From: Chrysomallon squamiferum
Taxonomy: Eukaryota > Mollusca > Gastropoda > Neomphalida > Peltospiridae
DNA: 56,861 nucleotides
Assembly (NCBI GenBank): GCA_012295275.1
Contig: CM022675.1
Location: forward strand, 8,398,332-8,455,192
Direction of reading: 5' to 3'
The notes below the pieces were generated by a model that saw nothing but the letters and a program-made list of their open reading frames with translations, was not told the origin of the DNA and ran no database searches. Made by a program: the position numbers and the translations under genes. This document shows positions 33,812 through 47,600 of this stretch, in pieces; positions within the stretch are counted from its first letter, which is position 1, and the number at the start of each line of letters is the position of its first letter.

Positions 33812-35274
33812 TGGTTTGTGCTTGTAGGATTTCTCCTGTCTGTGTGTAATTTTAGTCTGTTGTCCTGCGTGTCGATTTTGAAGCCCAAGCTGTCTTCAAT
33901 TATGTGGGCTACTGTCTGCTCCAAATTGGCTTCATCATTCGTGTTTCCTTTGTTGGTCCTGATGTTCTGAAGCTCAATCAGGAGGCAGACAATGATTTTG
34001 TGTATTTCTGCAATCCTGACCTCCTTGTCGAGATTGTCTTTTGGTTTGTCGTTCTGTTGTTTAATTTTTGTTTCGATGATGGTTTTGGTTTTTTCTTCTA
34101 TTTTCTGGCATTTCTTGTTGACGTTTTGTATAATTTTGTTGTCTCTTCTGTTGTGTTCGAATTTGTTGTTTGCTTGTATCTTCGCTGGGCACATCTTGTA
34201 GTGCGATTCGTGTGGTCCCTGGCAATTTGCGCATTTTGCCAGAGACCGGCAATGGCCTGAGTTTCTGTGGTGATTTCCACCGCAGAAACTGCATGTTAAA
34301 TGTTTCTGGTTGTTTCTGTGGGAACACTGGTTTGTGATGTGCCCCCATTTCTGACAGTGGCCGCACTTGGGCAACTGCGGCCTCATTTCTGCCAGTGTGT
34401 ACTTATACCCATCGATGGTGATGGTTGTGTTTCTAAGTTTGTTGTTGAATGTCAGTGTGGTCCAGTAGTTTGGTTTTCTCCACATTTCCACCCCGACTAG
34501 AGTTGATTTTGTTTGTTCTACCAGCTCTTCGTTGAATATTTCCAAAAAATCTAGTTTGTTAGCTTGTGGGTAATAAAAACCCAAATCTTTGGATATATAT
34601 TTGTATGTTGTTTCTTTTGATTTTGTTGTGTGTTTAGGTTGTTGTTGTTGCGGTTTGGTAGTTGGCGTTTGTTTTGTCTGCGGTGTTGCCAGTAGTGTTT
34701 TTCTGGGTTGTGGTGTGGGTGTTTTCTGTGGTTGTTTGGTATCGGGGATTAGTTTGGCTAAAACCCTGATAACAAATGTTTCGTCCCAGATTGTGATGTT
34801 GGGACCAATTGTTTTGAGTGTTTTTGTATCTACTTCGAAGTAGATTTCTTTCCCGTTATTATTTTTGTTGACTTTTGTCGTTTTGTCTATGATGTGAATT
34901 TGCGCTTCTATTAGATAGCGCAACTGTTTGTCGATGTTTGTGTAGTTTTTTTTGTGAACTGCGATGGTGGTTCGGCTGTGGGTGTGTTTTGTTTTTTTTC
35001 TTTTGATTATTTTCCACGCGTTTGGCTCGCTTTCGTCTTCGCTGTCCGATTCTCTTAGCCTTGCCAAAATGTTTAGATTTCTATTGATAATTTTTTGTTC
35101 TTCAGTTTCAGTTTCGGAATGTGTGTGTTCGACTGTGGTATCGATTATTTTCTTTTGTTTCCTGTTTTTTGTTTTTTCGACGGAGCTAGGGCTCCTGTCC
35201 CTGGGTCGTTTTGGAACCCTAGTTTCCATCTCCGAGGTATCGATTCCCGAGCTGTAAATGTTTTTTGTTGCCAT
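33808..35274 (-). CDS. LINE ORF1: gag-like protein with zinc knuckles
   Basis: 488 residues. The N-terminal third is charged, with RDRSPSSVEK and basic runs. A central region with YISKDLGFYYP and the frame around GVEMWRKPNYW follows, then three Cys/His knuckles: CGHCQKWGHITNQC (CCHC), CSFCGGNHHRNSGHC and CANCQGPHESHYKMC. Such proteins bind the element RNA. The stop overlaps the ORF2 frame (GTGA), a tight coupling typical of two-ORF LINEs. Confidence 0.88.
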   Translation of the reverse strand: MATKNIYSSGIDTSEMETRVPKRPRDRSPSSVEKTKNRKQKKIIDTTVEHTHSETETEEQKIINRNLNILARLRESDSEDESEPNAWKIIKRKKTKHTHSRTTIAVHKKNYTNIDKQLRYLIEAQIHIIDKTTKVNKNNNGKEIYFEVDTKTLKTIGPNITIWDETFVIRVLAKLIPDTKQPQKTPTPQPRKTLLATPQTKQTPTTKPQQQQPKHTTKSKETTYKYISKDLGFYYPQANKLDFLEIFNEELVEQTKSTLVGVEMWRKPNYWTTLTFNNKLRNTTITIDGYKYTLAEMRPQLPKCGHCQKWGHITNQCSHRNNQKHLTCSFCGGNHHRNSGHCRSLAKCANCQGPHESHYKMCPAKIQANNKFEHNRRDNKIIQNVNKKCQKIEEKTKTIIETKIKQQNDKPKDNLDKEVRIAEIHKIIVCLLIELQNIRTNKGNTNDEANLEQTVAHIIEDSLGFKIDTQDNRLKLHTDRRNPTSTNQ

Positions 35275-35784
35275 GTTGTGTATGTATGGGTTGTTGTTGT
35301 TTTGTGTGTTTTTTTTGTTTGTTTTTTTTTAAAAAAATATATCGGTTTCAATAATATATTTAAATTGCTTATTATTATTATTATTATTATTATTTTTTAA
35401 ATATATAGACAATTCTATATTAATTCAAAAAACACTAAAACACTAAAGCTGAACGCAACTCACTTTCAGATCGAGATAAAGATAAAAGATATATCGGTTA
35501 TTTGAGATACCGGAAAGTAAAAGAATAGCAAACAGCAGAAAAGAAAAAGAAAAGAAATAAAAGTAACAATAATACAAAAGCCTACAAATAATATAAATAA
35601 GAATTTAAATCTAAATAAATAAAGAAAAAGGTACAGTATCTTTTTTGTTTCTGAATTCCGCTCAGTTAGCACAAAGCACAATCCACAATCCGTTCGTGAG
35701 TGATCTTCACAGCTTATCTTCAAAGCTTACACCATGTCGGGACCGACCGTGACCACGATCTAGCGTGTGTTGTGAGAAGAATGC
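35275..35784 (-). promoter_or_regulatory. LINE 5' UTR / internal promoter region
   Basis: About 500 bases upstream of ORF1, containing (ATT)n at 35370-35392. At its far end lies a GC-richer start (GTGGTCACGGTCGGTCCCGA). LINE internal promoters normally reside here; no specific element could be proven. Confidence 0.45.
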
Positions 35785-35854
35785 GCCGGATAAATGGTTC
35801 GGTGCCTTTTATATCAACGTTCTGGCCAGCAAGTGATTAGGATGTATATATCGT

Positions 35855-36076
35855 AGACCAATGAATATTCACAACGCATCTGTCACTGACCAATGAAAAC
35901 TTAGCGTATCTACCAGTATCCAATAGACATTTAAAACTAAACTAACAGTGACCAATGAACAGTTAGAAGAATTAATCGCTGACCAATCATCTGTTAGGAA
36001 ATCTATCAATGTCAAGTGAACATTTATGTATGACTAATCATTGAAAAATGAAACGTTTCTGTCAGTGACCAATGAA
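35855..36076. promoter_or_regulatory. CCAAT-type motif array, copy 2
   Basis: Conserved equivalent of 15871-16089, with the same order and spacing of GACCAAT motifs and only scattered substitutions. Confidence 0.4.
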
Positions 36077-36440
36077 AACTTTCGTAGATTTCGAATATCT
36101 TGTTGTTATATTGTTACTGGTGTGGGGTATTTTTCTCTGAAATGATAATTTAAAGAAATAGATTGCTTTTTTCTTTTCTTTTTTTTTTTTTGCTTAAGAA
36201 ATGTTGGGTTTGGTTGAACTTTCCTATGAAGATGATTTTGTTAGAGTTTTTCTTTGTTATTTTTTCTTTGCTATTTTTTCTTTGTTATTTTTTTTTTTTT
36301 TTCCTTTTGTAATCGGAGGCCATACTTATAAGAGCTACAACATTTTTATTCGCTTTTATTAGTGCCAATAAAATTTGCATTTGAAATACAAGTATTGTGT
36401 TTTCTTTTAAAAGTAGCTATGCTAAAGTTCAGTTTTCTAT

Positions 36441-36445
<5 letters not shown>

Positions 36446-36530
<85 letters not shown>
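36446..36530. repeat. (AG)n microsatellite
   Basis: A pure AG run followed by AAGA units and, from 36574, (CA)n and (CGCA)n. Confidence 0.95.
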
Positions 36531-36582
36531 AAGAAAGATATGCAGGAAGAAAGAAAACAGTTAAAATACTCCACACACAGAC

Positions 36583-36614
<32 letters not shown>

Positions 36615-36820
36615 CCATACATGCATGCATATTATGTGTACATATTAATATGAATGACTGACGAAAACCAACAGTATCGCAAGAAGGGAGATAACTTCAG
36701 CAGATGCTGAATACAAACTGACAGATAAATAAATATAAGTATAAAGAACGCAAAAGAAAACGTTACAAACGTGAACATAAAATCAGCTTTAATCATCTTA
36801 ATTACCCAACGTGGTGCGGC

Positions 36821-36856
36821 AAAAGAATTTTCTTCTGCAGAATTCACACTGGCGAG
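36821..36856 (-). pseudogene. C-type lectin exon remnant, copy 2
   Basis: Only the codons for LASVNSAEENSF remain, between the Tigger fragment and the deletion joint. The donor and the last lectin exon are gone. It matches 18225-18260 of copy 1. Confidence 0.65.
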
Positions 36857-37300
36857 ACACCCGGTTCGAAATTTTGCTTTGATTTGCGAGCCAAAATCCG
36901 AGGTGCGAGCCAAAATCCGAGTTACGAGCGAATTTAGATACGCCGCCACTAGTTGGCGCAACGAACAACACAACATCCGCCAGGTTACCTCGCCGCGGAA
37001 GCATCTCTGTTGAGCTCGCGTTTTGTGCAATATTTTTCCAACGATCCATGGATCCTAAGAAAGTGAGTGCAAAGGACAGTGCTGAGAAGAAGAAGAAGCG
37101 GATGATGTCCATTGAATTAAAGCATGAAACCATAGAAAAACATAGGTGGAGGTGTGCGTGTAATCAACGTGACTAGGCAGTACGAGCGTAGTAGTTTTAC
37201 GATATGTACCATACTGAAGCAGAATTAGTTGACAAAGGCTTTAACTCCAGCCAGAGGCGTTAAAATAATTTCTAAGCTGCGGACCTCTGTCCATGAAAAG
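36857..37300 (+). mobile_element. Tigger-type fragment, copy 2 of segment
   Basis: Same insertion as at 18261-18740, with a short internal deletion after CATCCGCCAG and small frame-breaking changes after EKHR. It retains MMSIELKHE and QYERSSF. Presence in both copies dates the insertion before their separation. Confidence 0.7.
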
Positions 37301-37387
37301 ATAGAGAACAAAAAGCACTTATACAAGAAATTAATTCAGAAATATTTCACTTACTTAGACAGTATCACCATTTTCTCTTTGTCTGCA

Positions 37388-37390
<3 letters not shown>

Positions 37391-37482
<92 letters not shown>

Positions 37483-38081
37483 AACACACAAACACATACA
37501 CAGAGATACAAAGAAGAAAAAATCATTTAAAAAAAACCCAAACAAGATAATGTTCGTCTGATTTATTTGGATTTTCATCTTTCATTCAATATATACAAAT
37601 AAACATGTTATGAAAACAAAAACAAACATAAAGAAAAAACAAGGGAGGAAATATGAAAGAGCAAAAAATTCCTAAACGTGAAATAAAGAAAAGAAAAGAT
37701 ATGGATAACGTAGATAATAAAACACTGAAATAGTTCAAGCCAGTGGTATAAAAATGGACGGATGTAAAGTTCAAAGAAAAATGTAACCAAGAAACGAACC
37801 TCAAAAGAGGATATTAAAAAGAAAGTCTCGCTAAATATCGCGAGATTATAAAGTGGTAAAAATTATGACAACAAATAAATTTATGTCAAAACTTTTTTAA
37901 AAACGAAATCTCGATAAGGGAGGTAACTCGTAAGTAACGTGAATTATTAAACATACGACTAGTTCGAATAATAATTATCATTCATTTAGTTAAATGCATA
38001 CATACTGACTTAATTTATTATTTAATTGTCTCTTGATTTTTATAATTCCTTTTTGATTGTTTAATTGTACGTGATTATGTA

Positions 38082-38156
<75 letters not shown>

Positions 38157-39369
38157 GATTGCTACTACTACTACTACTGCTGTTATTGTTATTCACTTGT
38201 TTGTTTATATGTACAGTTACCAATTTTTGTCCCGTTATTATTATTGATTCATTTATTTTCAAAGTAAAATAAATTAATTAAACATCAGTTTACAAAAATC
38301 TTTGTATTTAACAAAAATAAATCCCTGAAGTAGTATGAAATTAAACAAATTATTTCATCGTTCACACAAAATGAATTCACTGAAATACATTATGATGTCA
38401 AATATGTTTATGAGGTATGTACACGTTTGCGAAATTTACAAATATTATATATATATATATATACATGCGCACACGTACACAAACACATGCGCACGCACAA
38501 ACACACACATACACACAGTTTGTGACATAAGAAACGTAATAAAGAAAAAGGAAGATATGGAAAAACGATAACTTTCAACATGTACAAATAATATCCTGAA
38601 TATATTTTGATATTTAATAATGACAAAAAAATTATTTATATTATCTTAAATTATTAGTTAAATACTTTTCTAAACAGTCTGTCCTTTGATCTTTTTTACA
38701 AATGTTACGAAAATGCTCTTGTTTTTTTTTTTTTTGTTGTTGTTGTTATATTTTTATTTTATTATTTTGTTATTTTTTTTTGGTTTACTTTTATCTTTTT
38801 TTCTTTTTTTTTTTTTTTTTTTTTTTTTTGCAATTTTTTGTCATCATAAATATCACAATAAATCAAAAATAAATTTTAAAAAAAACAACCAAAAAAAACA
38901 TAATATATACATTAGCATCATAAACCGAATAAGGCATGACAGGCAACACAACAAATGAGACAGAGATTTCAAATACAAATATGTACATTATTAATCAGTT
39001 CAATTCAAATCAAATAAACAAAAATATAACGAAATGTTTTTTTTTTTTTTTTAAAAAGGAATGAACAGATGATGAATAAACAATTATGATATGGAAATTT
39101 TATGTGCATGTATATTTCTATCCAGGCCTTTCGTAAATCCTCGGTTCATTTCGTAAATCCTCGGTTCATTTCGTAAAATCCGAAGAGGTAACTCGAATCT
39201 CTTCCATAGATATATTCAGCTTTAATTTATGTACGTCAACTTTATAGTAAGTTTTTTAATTCTTAATAATAATTTAAATATCGACTCCTGCTACTACTAT
39301 TTCCATACATTCTGCCACTGATACTACATTTACTGCTACACATACTACTGCTACTACAACAACATATAT

Positions 39370-39402
<33 letters not shown>

Positions 39403-39942
39403 AACACATTCTGCCATTAATACTACAACAGTACCAGAACCAAACCGCAACTAATAACTAATATTATTGTATCATCATCATCATCATCATCACCATCATT
39501 ATCATTATTTATTGTATTTGCTGAACAAATTATACCTTGCAATTAAATTATTTTCAATATTCATGACATTTTTCTCTTTTTTTTGTTTTTCTTTGTTTTT
39601 TTTTTTTTTTTTTTTTTTTATTGTTATATTTTTTTTATGAGTTCGCCATAAAATTCGTTTAACATTCAAGTTTGCATAGAAACACGTAATGGACATCTGA
39701 TAACATAATCGTCTTGCATCTTATTGCAATACATATTCAGTAATTAAATAATAATAATAATAACAACATGTGTTTATCCAGATTTAAATATCACTTTTAT
39801 CCATCGCTGAAAATCGTTTAAAAACAGCCAGACTACAACACTTCACTGAACGTTGCACTTTCCAAGTGCACTTCCAAGAGATTATTCTCCACTCCATGAT
39901 ATAAAAAAAAAAAAAAAAAAAGAATTGCTTCGCGCATGCTCA
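37391..39942. other. Non-coding stretch of copy 2 with microsatellites
   Basis: (CT)n at 37391-37469, a (TTA)n of 25 or so units at 38082-38155 (much longer than in copy 1), T-tracts near 38800-38829 and 39599-39619, the 21-bp repeat at 39128-39180 and ACT triplets at 39370-39400. No gene recognised. Confidence 0.7.
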
Positions 39943-40060
39943 TTTAGCCATCTGTTTACGCTTCCGGATGGTGGAAGGCAAATGGCGGACTCCCTTCATT
40001 CAGTGGCCGCCTGTCGTTTTCCTGTTATCCGATCTTCTGTTTTTGTTGTAAACCTGGGTT
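39943..40060 (+). promoter_or_regulatory. Promoter-like patch with short ORF, copy 2
   Basis: Equivalent of 21326-21440. It keeps CTTCCGG and AAATGGCGG, and the ATG at 39982 opens about 28 codons beginning MADSLHSVAACRFPV. Confidence 0.3.
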
Positions 40061-40119
40061 GTTGATTACTGCTTCTGCTGAAAAATATAAAAAATATATG
40101 TATATAAAATGTTGATAAT

Positions 40120-40395
40120 TAAACGTTAGTGTGTGTGTGTGTGTGTGCGTGTGTGTGTGGGTGGGTGTGTTCGATAGCAGAAAGAACGGCAATAAATATT
40201 TATGGGGATCTGCGAATTTTGGAATAACGATTTTCCAGCACTGATAAGAAAGAGTGATGATAATTTTAGACTATTCTTGCCTGATGGTCGAAAGATTGTT
40301 AATCTTTTTCTTCCGATCGCTTACATTGATTTCTGTCGCAAAATAAATCGATTTGTTCAGTTCAGAAAAAAAAATATAATTTTCTCGGACACACA

Positions 40396-40471
<76 letters not shown>

Positions 40472-40637
40472 GTTACTTTCAGTATCTGTTATGTGTGTCT
40501 GTCTCTATTATTTTCCCGTTTCAGTCATTCTCTTTGTTTTTCAGATGCATCTATTTCTCTATGCCTGTCTAACATTCTTTACACTTCTACCTGTCTCTCA
40601 ACTTCTATCTCCTAGTCTAAATCTGATTGTTGATATA

Positions 40638-40717
<80 letters not shown>

Positions 40718-41752
40718 CCTCCCTCCCTCCCTGACTCGTTCTATATCTCATTCGTTTACTTTTTTCTCTTATTCATTCACTCATTTACTCTCTCCAATAT
40801 GTCTGTCTACTATGTTCGACCATGTAAAATAGAACTGACCTAACTCAATGATAACAGAGTTGGCCTGAGACTTAATTGTATTTGAGATCAATACACATTG
40901 CTTTACCATTTTACTTATTAACCATTCCGACAAGTACTCCATCACATTTTATTAAAGTCAAGAAATGAGATTTCCTGTTTATGAGGTGGTCTGTATAAAA
41001 AAACTCCTTACTGCTAGAGCAAGTTTCTACTTTCTTATCATTATCACACCAACAACATTTTTTAAATCTAAAAACTTTTAATAATCTGGCGAAGTGTTGT
41101 TAAACTTTCACACTTTCCTTAATGCCCATAATTATTTATTACTAATCTAAAAAGTTAATTTGTGTAGTAATAAATATTTAAAGATATTACTATGGAAGAA
41201 AAGTACTGTTACGATATATAATTACTTGTATTTAATTCTCTTTTCTTTTCTTTTTCTTTTTTTTTTTTAATTTCTGAATCACATAATTTAATTATTTCTG
41301 TTCATTAAATAAATTAAAATTAAAAAAATTAAAAAATTAAAATTAAGATGAGAAAAGAAAAATAAAAAAAAACAAAAATCTATTGAATGCTCAAATACCT
41401 ATGTCTGACACAATTAACGGGGAAATCGGAAAAAGGGTCGTTATTTAATTGAAAGGAAGGCATGCTAAAAAATTTGTTAAGTCAAATTGATACGTATGAA
41501 GGTGTCTATACTAGAACATCACAACAAAGACATGCATGGGTAGGTATAAACGTTTATTTGGAATGTTTCATCACGCAGTTCATTTACAACTCACAGACAA
41601 ACTGTTGTTATATAAAACAGTAGTAACGAGGGTTAAATACAATTTTCCATGTGAGATGACAGGTAAATTAAATACAAAACATACAAAATCAGAATATATC
41701 ATATAGGAGCATTCCATCTTTATATATATACATACATACATAAATATATATG

Positions 41753-41826
<74 letters not shown>

Positions 41827-42132
41827 CTTATATACATATATACATATACATACATACATACACGTTCTTTATATAAATACATGCATACATACACATGTAT
41901 GTCTATAAGTGAAGATGTTATGACTGAAGCACTATAGAAACCAAATTAAACTTGAAAAGCTGTGGAAGGTACTGCTCTGCATGTACAAAACCCCAGTCGT
42001 ATATTTGTATATTTAGACGGGAAGAAAACATAGTCGGAAATGTTGTGGTTTTGTTTTCTAGGTTCATCGTGCTGATAACCATCTTGAAGAAAAATGACGA
42101 AGCGATGCTGCTGCTGTTGAAGATGACCATCA
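40120..42132. other. Non-coding stretch of copy 2
   Basis: (GT)n near 40130-40170, (CT)n at 40394-40468 and 40641-40714, and long (TA)n at 41755-41820. It contains the possible distal polyadenylation region matching 22910. No gene recognised. Confidence 0.7.
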
Positions 42133-42164
42133 TGACGTCAGCAGTGACGTCAGCGATGACGTAA
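42133..42164. promoter_or_regulatory. Triple CRE-like cluster, copy 2
   Basis: TGACGTCA, TGACGTCA and TGACGTAA at 42133, 42145 and 42157, unchanged from copy 1 despite flanking substitutions. Confidence 0.5.
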
Positions 42165-42318
42165 AATCGTCTCATTTACACCAAGAGGTGTGTGTTTCCT
42201 GACTTCCAACAAGGGTTTAAGTACAAAATTCTTTCATTTACCAGTATCACTTACACATAGTTATATATTATATATATATATACTTGTGTGTGCTTCCGTG
42301 TGCCTGTGTGTATGTGCC

Positions 42319-42350
<32 letters not shown>

Positions 42351-42454
42351 TGTTATATAACAAAATCAAATCTACGGCAAACTTCCTACGATTTGTACTT
42401 TCTTACATTTTAGTTCACACTTAAGATATTGATTTTCATACATTTGGCTTTCGG

Positions 42455-42488
<34 letters not shown>

Positions 42489-42832
42489 GCAACAATAACA
42501 ACAGCAATAATAATAATAAGGATAATAATAATAATTAAAACAACAACAACAGCAATAAACATATTCAAACTGTTCTGCATATATATATAAAGATGAAACA
42601 CATAATGACTTGATCAGTTTTAACACAAAACAAAACCAAAGTTTTTAACGAGGCCTGCAAATCAGTAACATAATTTTGTTTAAAAATACTCGAGGTGATC
42701 AACATAAACAACGTAAATACATTATGTACACGTCAGAATGATTGACCAATCTTTCATACTAATAAAGTATGACATTACTATAACAGGTCTGAAGAAATGT
42801 CCATCGTTTTAATTACAAGGAAAAAAACAAAA

Positions 42833-42867
<35 letters not shown>

Positions 42868-42893
42868 GGAGGAGAAGAAGTAGGAAGAAGACA

Positions 42894-42928
<35 letters not shown>

Positions 42929-43312
42929 CAAGATAAGACGGTAAAAATCATGGGACGGTAATTCATAGTCATACTTTATAGTTAGCAACGGTTTGCCTCC
43001 AAAAACAAACATCCACTTGAAGGGTATAAAATAAACACAGAATATTTACGTCACCACAGACATACTTTTAAATTACATTCACATGTATTAATATATTATA
43101 TTAAAATAAAAAAAAAAAAAAAAAATTAAAAAAAATTTCTTTTAAAAATTAAGCTATCACTCCTATCAGTAAGCATATAACAGTTAACAATCCCTAACAA
43201 ACAATTATATAAAAAAAAAAATTAAAAAAAAAAAAAAAATTCCTTATGTTAATATATATATATTTTTTTTTTTCACATTCATATTTTAATATATACATTA
43301 TGTCTCGATAAA
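42165..43312. other. Repeats downstream of terminal exon, copy 2
   Basis: (GT)n, (AAT)n, and GAA and GAT triplets (42837-42925, shorter than copy 1), plus A-tracts. Possible polyadenylation signals as in copy 1. Confidence 0.6.
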
Positions 43313-44636
43313 TCAGACTGTCGTTTCGCGTTTGTTGCTAGGAGACTGGTCGCCGGTTTCCGCCGGCTCGCCCGAGAGCAGCCAACGCCCTTGTTCGTGA
43401 TGCACCGTCACGGGAAACGTCTTGTCGTTTTTCAAGTGGGAAGGCCAGAATGTCCGATGTCCTGAGCACAACTTCTTCAACTTTGGATTGCTGCTTTCGC
43501 AGTATTTGCACCGCTCTGCGGGCGGCCCCGACTCGTCTCCAGGCAACGGAGCCTCGGAGTGAGACATAAGCGGAAGTTCCACTTCGTCACTTCCTTTTCC
43601 GCCGCCCACCACGAACGGGTGGTGGTGTTCCGGCCCGTCCTCCTCCTCCTCTTCTTCCTCCTCCTCCGTTTCCACGGCAACCTTAACAGGCGACGACGCT
43701 TTTAGGCTTTCGGAATACGTCGGCGGCGTGACGTTTTGATTGACGTAGTCTCTGTACACGACGCCGTTGAACGAACGAACTGTGACCGGCGATCCGGCGC
43801 TCGTACCGGAATCCGTGCTCTCGAACGACTCCGCCAAAGGATCGGAATTACGTAAATCGTCCAATCGGGGCTTGAGTTTGTTTTTGTGCGGGACTGAATA
43901 CAGCTCCGCGGCAGTTCCGTCACTTCCCGTAACACTCTCGTGAAAACCGCCGTCGTCTTTGGAAATTCGTTTATATTCGTTCTCCTCACCACCACCACTA
44001 CCACTACCACCACGACTACTACAATTATTACTCGTCGTCGTTGTTACCGGACGCAATAACAGAGACGACGAACTGTGCCTGTTGTCGTTGCTCTTGAACT
44101 TGCGGACGTCGTGCGAGCTCTGCCGCTCGAGGTCAAGGTCGCCCAGGTCCTCGACGTTGGAGTACACGGCGGCGTTCCAGCCGGGTCTGAACGTCTCCGG
44201 GGTCCTCTGCGCGCAGACGGTTCTGGTGTTGTCCCCGCGGGGCTGCGCGCGCCTGCGTTCTGAGCATGCATTGGTTAGCGGGGAGCACAGCAAACAGTTA
44301 TACAACGAGTGGGAGACATCGGGGCACGACTTGGTGCTCGATGACGGAGTCATCAAGCCATGCTTTTCACGTACGCTTTCAACGTGGCCGCCGTCGCTAT
44401 GAATCTCTCTGTCCCTCTCTGAACTGGGGGTGACTGCAGCAGCAGCAGCAGCAGCAGTGTCGTTGTTGGGTGCGTCGTTGTGGCTGCTTGTGCAGTTCTT
44501 GTACAGCGACTCTATGTTGCCGTCCAGCTTGGTGACTTTCTCGTTGTGCAGGCTCTGCGAGCCCCGAAGGTCGTTCTGGCTCGATTTTGCCGTTCCAACC
44601 CGACTCCTTGGTCGCGGACCCGTTCGAAATAACTCG
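43313..44636 (-). CDS. THSD7: THSD7-like cytoplasmic tail exon, copy 2
   Basis: 1,324 bases, in phase with the transmembrane exon. It carries the same alanine run, Glu run, PPTY motif, C-X2-C-X10-C-X2-H cluster and ETTV terminus as copy 1. Differences include GSGSGGGEE against GGSGGDEE, DLER against DLMR and an ATA for ATG change at an internal Met. The reading frame is intact, so both copies look functional. This copy is the one adjacent to the TSP1 exons. Confidence 0.82.
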
Positions 44637-46393
44637 CTAGACGAAACGAAAAAATTTAAACAAAAGTGAAATACGAGAATTAAGATATTAAATGGATAAA
44701 AATGTTTATATATCAGAGCGTGAATTTAATAGAATTTAAAATACCGTGATTGAAATACAAGCATTAAAATATTAATTCATTAAAAGCTTCTTTATCAGAA
44801 TATAAGTTTAAGAGAATTTAAAGCATCATAACTGAAATTAATCGAGTAATATGAAGATAGATGAACCAACGTGTTAGAAAATAAAATAAAAATATATTAA
44901 GAAAAATTAATAATAGAACTTTATGTATATAGATATATATACTGGATTTAAAATACATGAATAAATAGAAAAAAATTAATGAGAAAAAATTAGCAAAATG
45001 GAGAAAAGAACAAAAATAAATGAAAGAAGAGTTACTATACAAGATCAAAAATAAATGACAAAGCAGAGTAGAACAAAAGTAAAAAGTGTATTCTTAAGAG
45101 AAACGAAATAACAAATTAAGAACAAAATAAGTCTTAAAATATTAAATACAGAAACACAAAAAACAAATGTTAAGTTAAAAGAACTGAGAAATAAAATATA
45201 ATAGCACAAAATATAAAAAGAACATTAAAAAAAGTAATTTTTCTTTCAGTACGTGAAAGAACATCATTTGTCATCATCACCATTCATCATCATCATCATC
45301 ATTTATCATTCATCATTGTCATCATTCCTTACCACATATTGTAGAGAGCTGCACTTATGATTATCAGTAGAACAGTTACGACTCCTAGAATTGCATACAT
45401 CAACACATTACTACTAGAGTCAGCTGAAAAAACAAACAAAATGTAGACAATCAACACATTTTTAATCTACACAATATGTAAACACACAACCATTAGAAGC
45501 AACACATTTCAAACTACACACCTGTGTAGACACAATCAACATATTTCAGTCTACTTAAACAAATAACCTAAATACATTGTTGTACATTTCAAAAAATGAT
45601 TGGATATGGATCTATCAACCAATCTTTCATAAAAATAAAGTATGACAATACTATAATATGTTGACAGATTTTTATAAAATTATATACTATTTTTATCTTC
45701 TTAAATCTAATTCTTTTTTTATAATTATTTCAATTCATACAATTTTTTAATTTCATGGTGATTTGTTTTCTTTTTGTTTATTTGTTTGTTGTTGTTTTTT
45801 GTTTTTGTATTTTTTCCCAAGAACTGTTACCCCCAAAAAAAATCATTATAATTTCAGTCTCAATAATTTTCAATCTCCTATTACACTTCATAGAAATTTT
45901 ATTTAATATCAAAATAAATTTTTTATCTTCTGAAACGTCACAATTACTTCATCACTGTATAAATTTTATAATTTCTGAAATTTTATCTATTAATATCAAA
46001 AAATATATATATATACATAACAATTTTATCGTCTCAAATATCAAACGTCACTTCATCGCTGCATAAATTTCCTAATCTCTAGAAACTTACACGACAACGT
46101 CACTGAAGTGGACACTGCCGTTGTGGTATCGTTGGAATCCATGACGCAGGCGATCAGAGATCCATTGGAGTACACAGACTCGTATTTCTCAAAACATTTA
46201 CACAGGTTCGTGTCTACACAGACTGAGCCGTCGATCAGAGCACAGCTAGGAACACACTGAAGTCTGGTAGCTGGTCTTTCCCTGGGGTCACAGCCCCCTG
46301 GAATAAATGAATATACACGAATGAATGAGTGAGTGAATGAATGATGGAATAAATTATAATAAATCAATTTTTTAAATTTATTTATATATATAT

Positions 46394-46466
<73 letters not shown>

Positions 46467-46920
46467 AATAGTTAGAACTTTAGACAGATTGAGAGATAGA
46501 GAAATAAAGATAAGATAGACATACAGACAGACGACAGAATCAATGACCAAAGTATTTTTTTTAAATAAATAATAAATTATAATTGATAAATATATTAAAT
46601 AATAAACCATTGTATAAATAATAATAAATAAATAAATATAAACATTATATTAATGAATTATAGTTGATCAATTAATTAAATATCAATAAATAATTAAATA
46701 AAATAAATGGATGAATGAATGGATTAATGAATTATATAACAGAAATATAAGAATAGAACCTGAGCCATTAGAAAGTACTTTACTCAAAACCATGAAACAT
46801 CATTTCAACATATAAAAACAGACTCATATTAACATTTTAGTGACAAATAAGTGATTTACATTCCTAACTGAATAAACCAAATAATAAATGTTTCAAAATA
46901 ATTCACAAATAATAATAATG

Positions 46921-46982
<62 letters not shown>

Positions 46983-47568
46983 CTTTACTAATTCATAAAA
47001 ACCTTTCACAGTATACAGCAATCTCAAACGACACCAATTCTCAACAATATTCTAACAAAAACAGTTACCTCCCTTCAAACCGTAACTCTTCTATGACAGA
47101 AAACAACATTTCTCCTTCTAATAAATATTTTTAGCCTACTCCACAGATAACAATAATAGCTAGTTGTCCTTCTTTTTCTTTTCCCTCTTTTTTTTTTAAA
47201 TTTTATTTCCACACTTATGCCCACAGACAGAAGGACACTTGGATGTACAGACAACAGAGAAAAGATCTGTGAAATTGTGTGTATATGATGACTAACTACA
47301 GCCTGTTGATTTGACCAATGAATGACTATTACAGAGTGTAATAAACCTTTGTTTTCAATGTTTGATCAATACATGCAGTAATTGTACCAGTGTGTTATAT
47401 GCATTTCTGTGTCGCTGTTGTTAACAGATGTCATTAATACTGCTGTGCACTGGAAATGGGGTTAGATAAAGGTTTATAATGGAAACCAGTGATATATAAG
47501 GCTTCTTTGCATTCAGTCACACACATACACAAACCTAATACATTCATACATATACATACATCCATATG

Positions 47569-47600
<32 letters not shown>

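Larger units (their letters stand above)
29690..35784 (-). mobile_element. Non-LTR retrotransposon (LINE) with RNase H, intact ORFs
   Basis: A minus-strand element with 5' UTR (about 35784-35275), ORF1 (35274-33808), ORF2 (from 33811 to 29918) and an A/T-tract-rich 3' region ending near 29690. ORF2 combines an AP-type endonuclease, reverse transcriptase and RNase H, which puts it in the I superfamily (I or Nimb-like). Both frames are uninterrupted, so the copy is probably young. Its 5' end coincides with the start of duplicated copy 2. The exact 3' end and target-site duplication could not be defined. Confidence 0.85.

Noticed and set aside
33773-35257. Plus-strand frames opposite the LINE
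   Set aside because: Antisense shadows of ORF1 and ORF2. They lack any recognisable domain.
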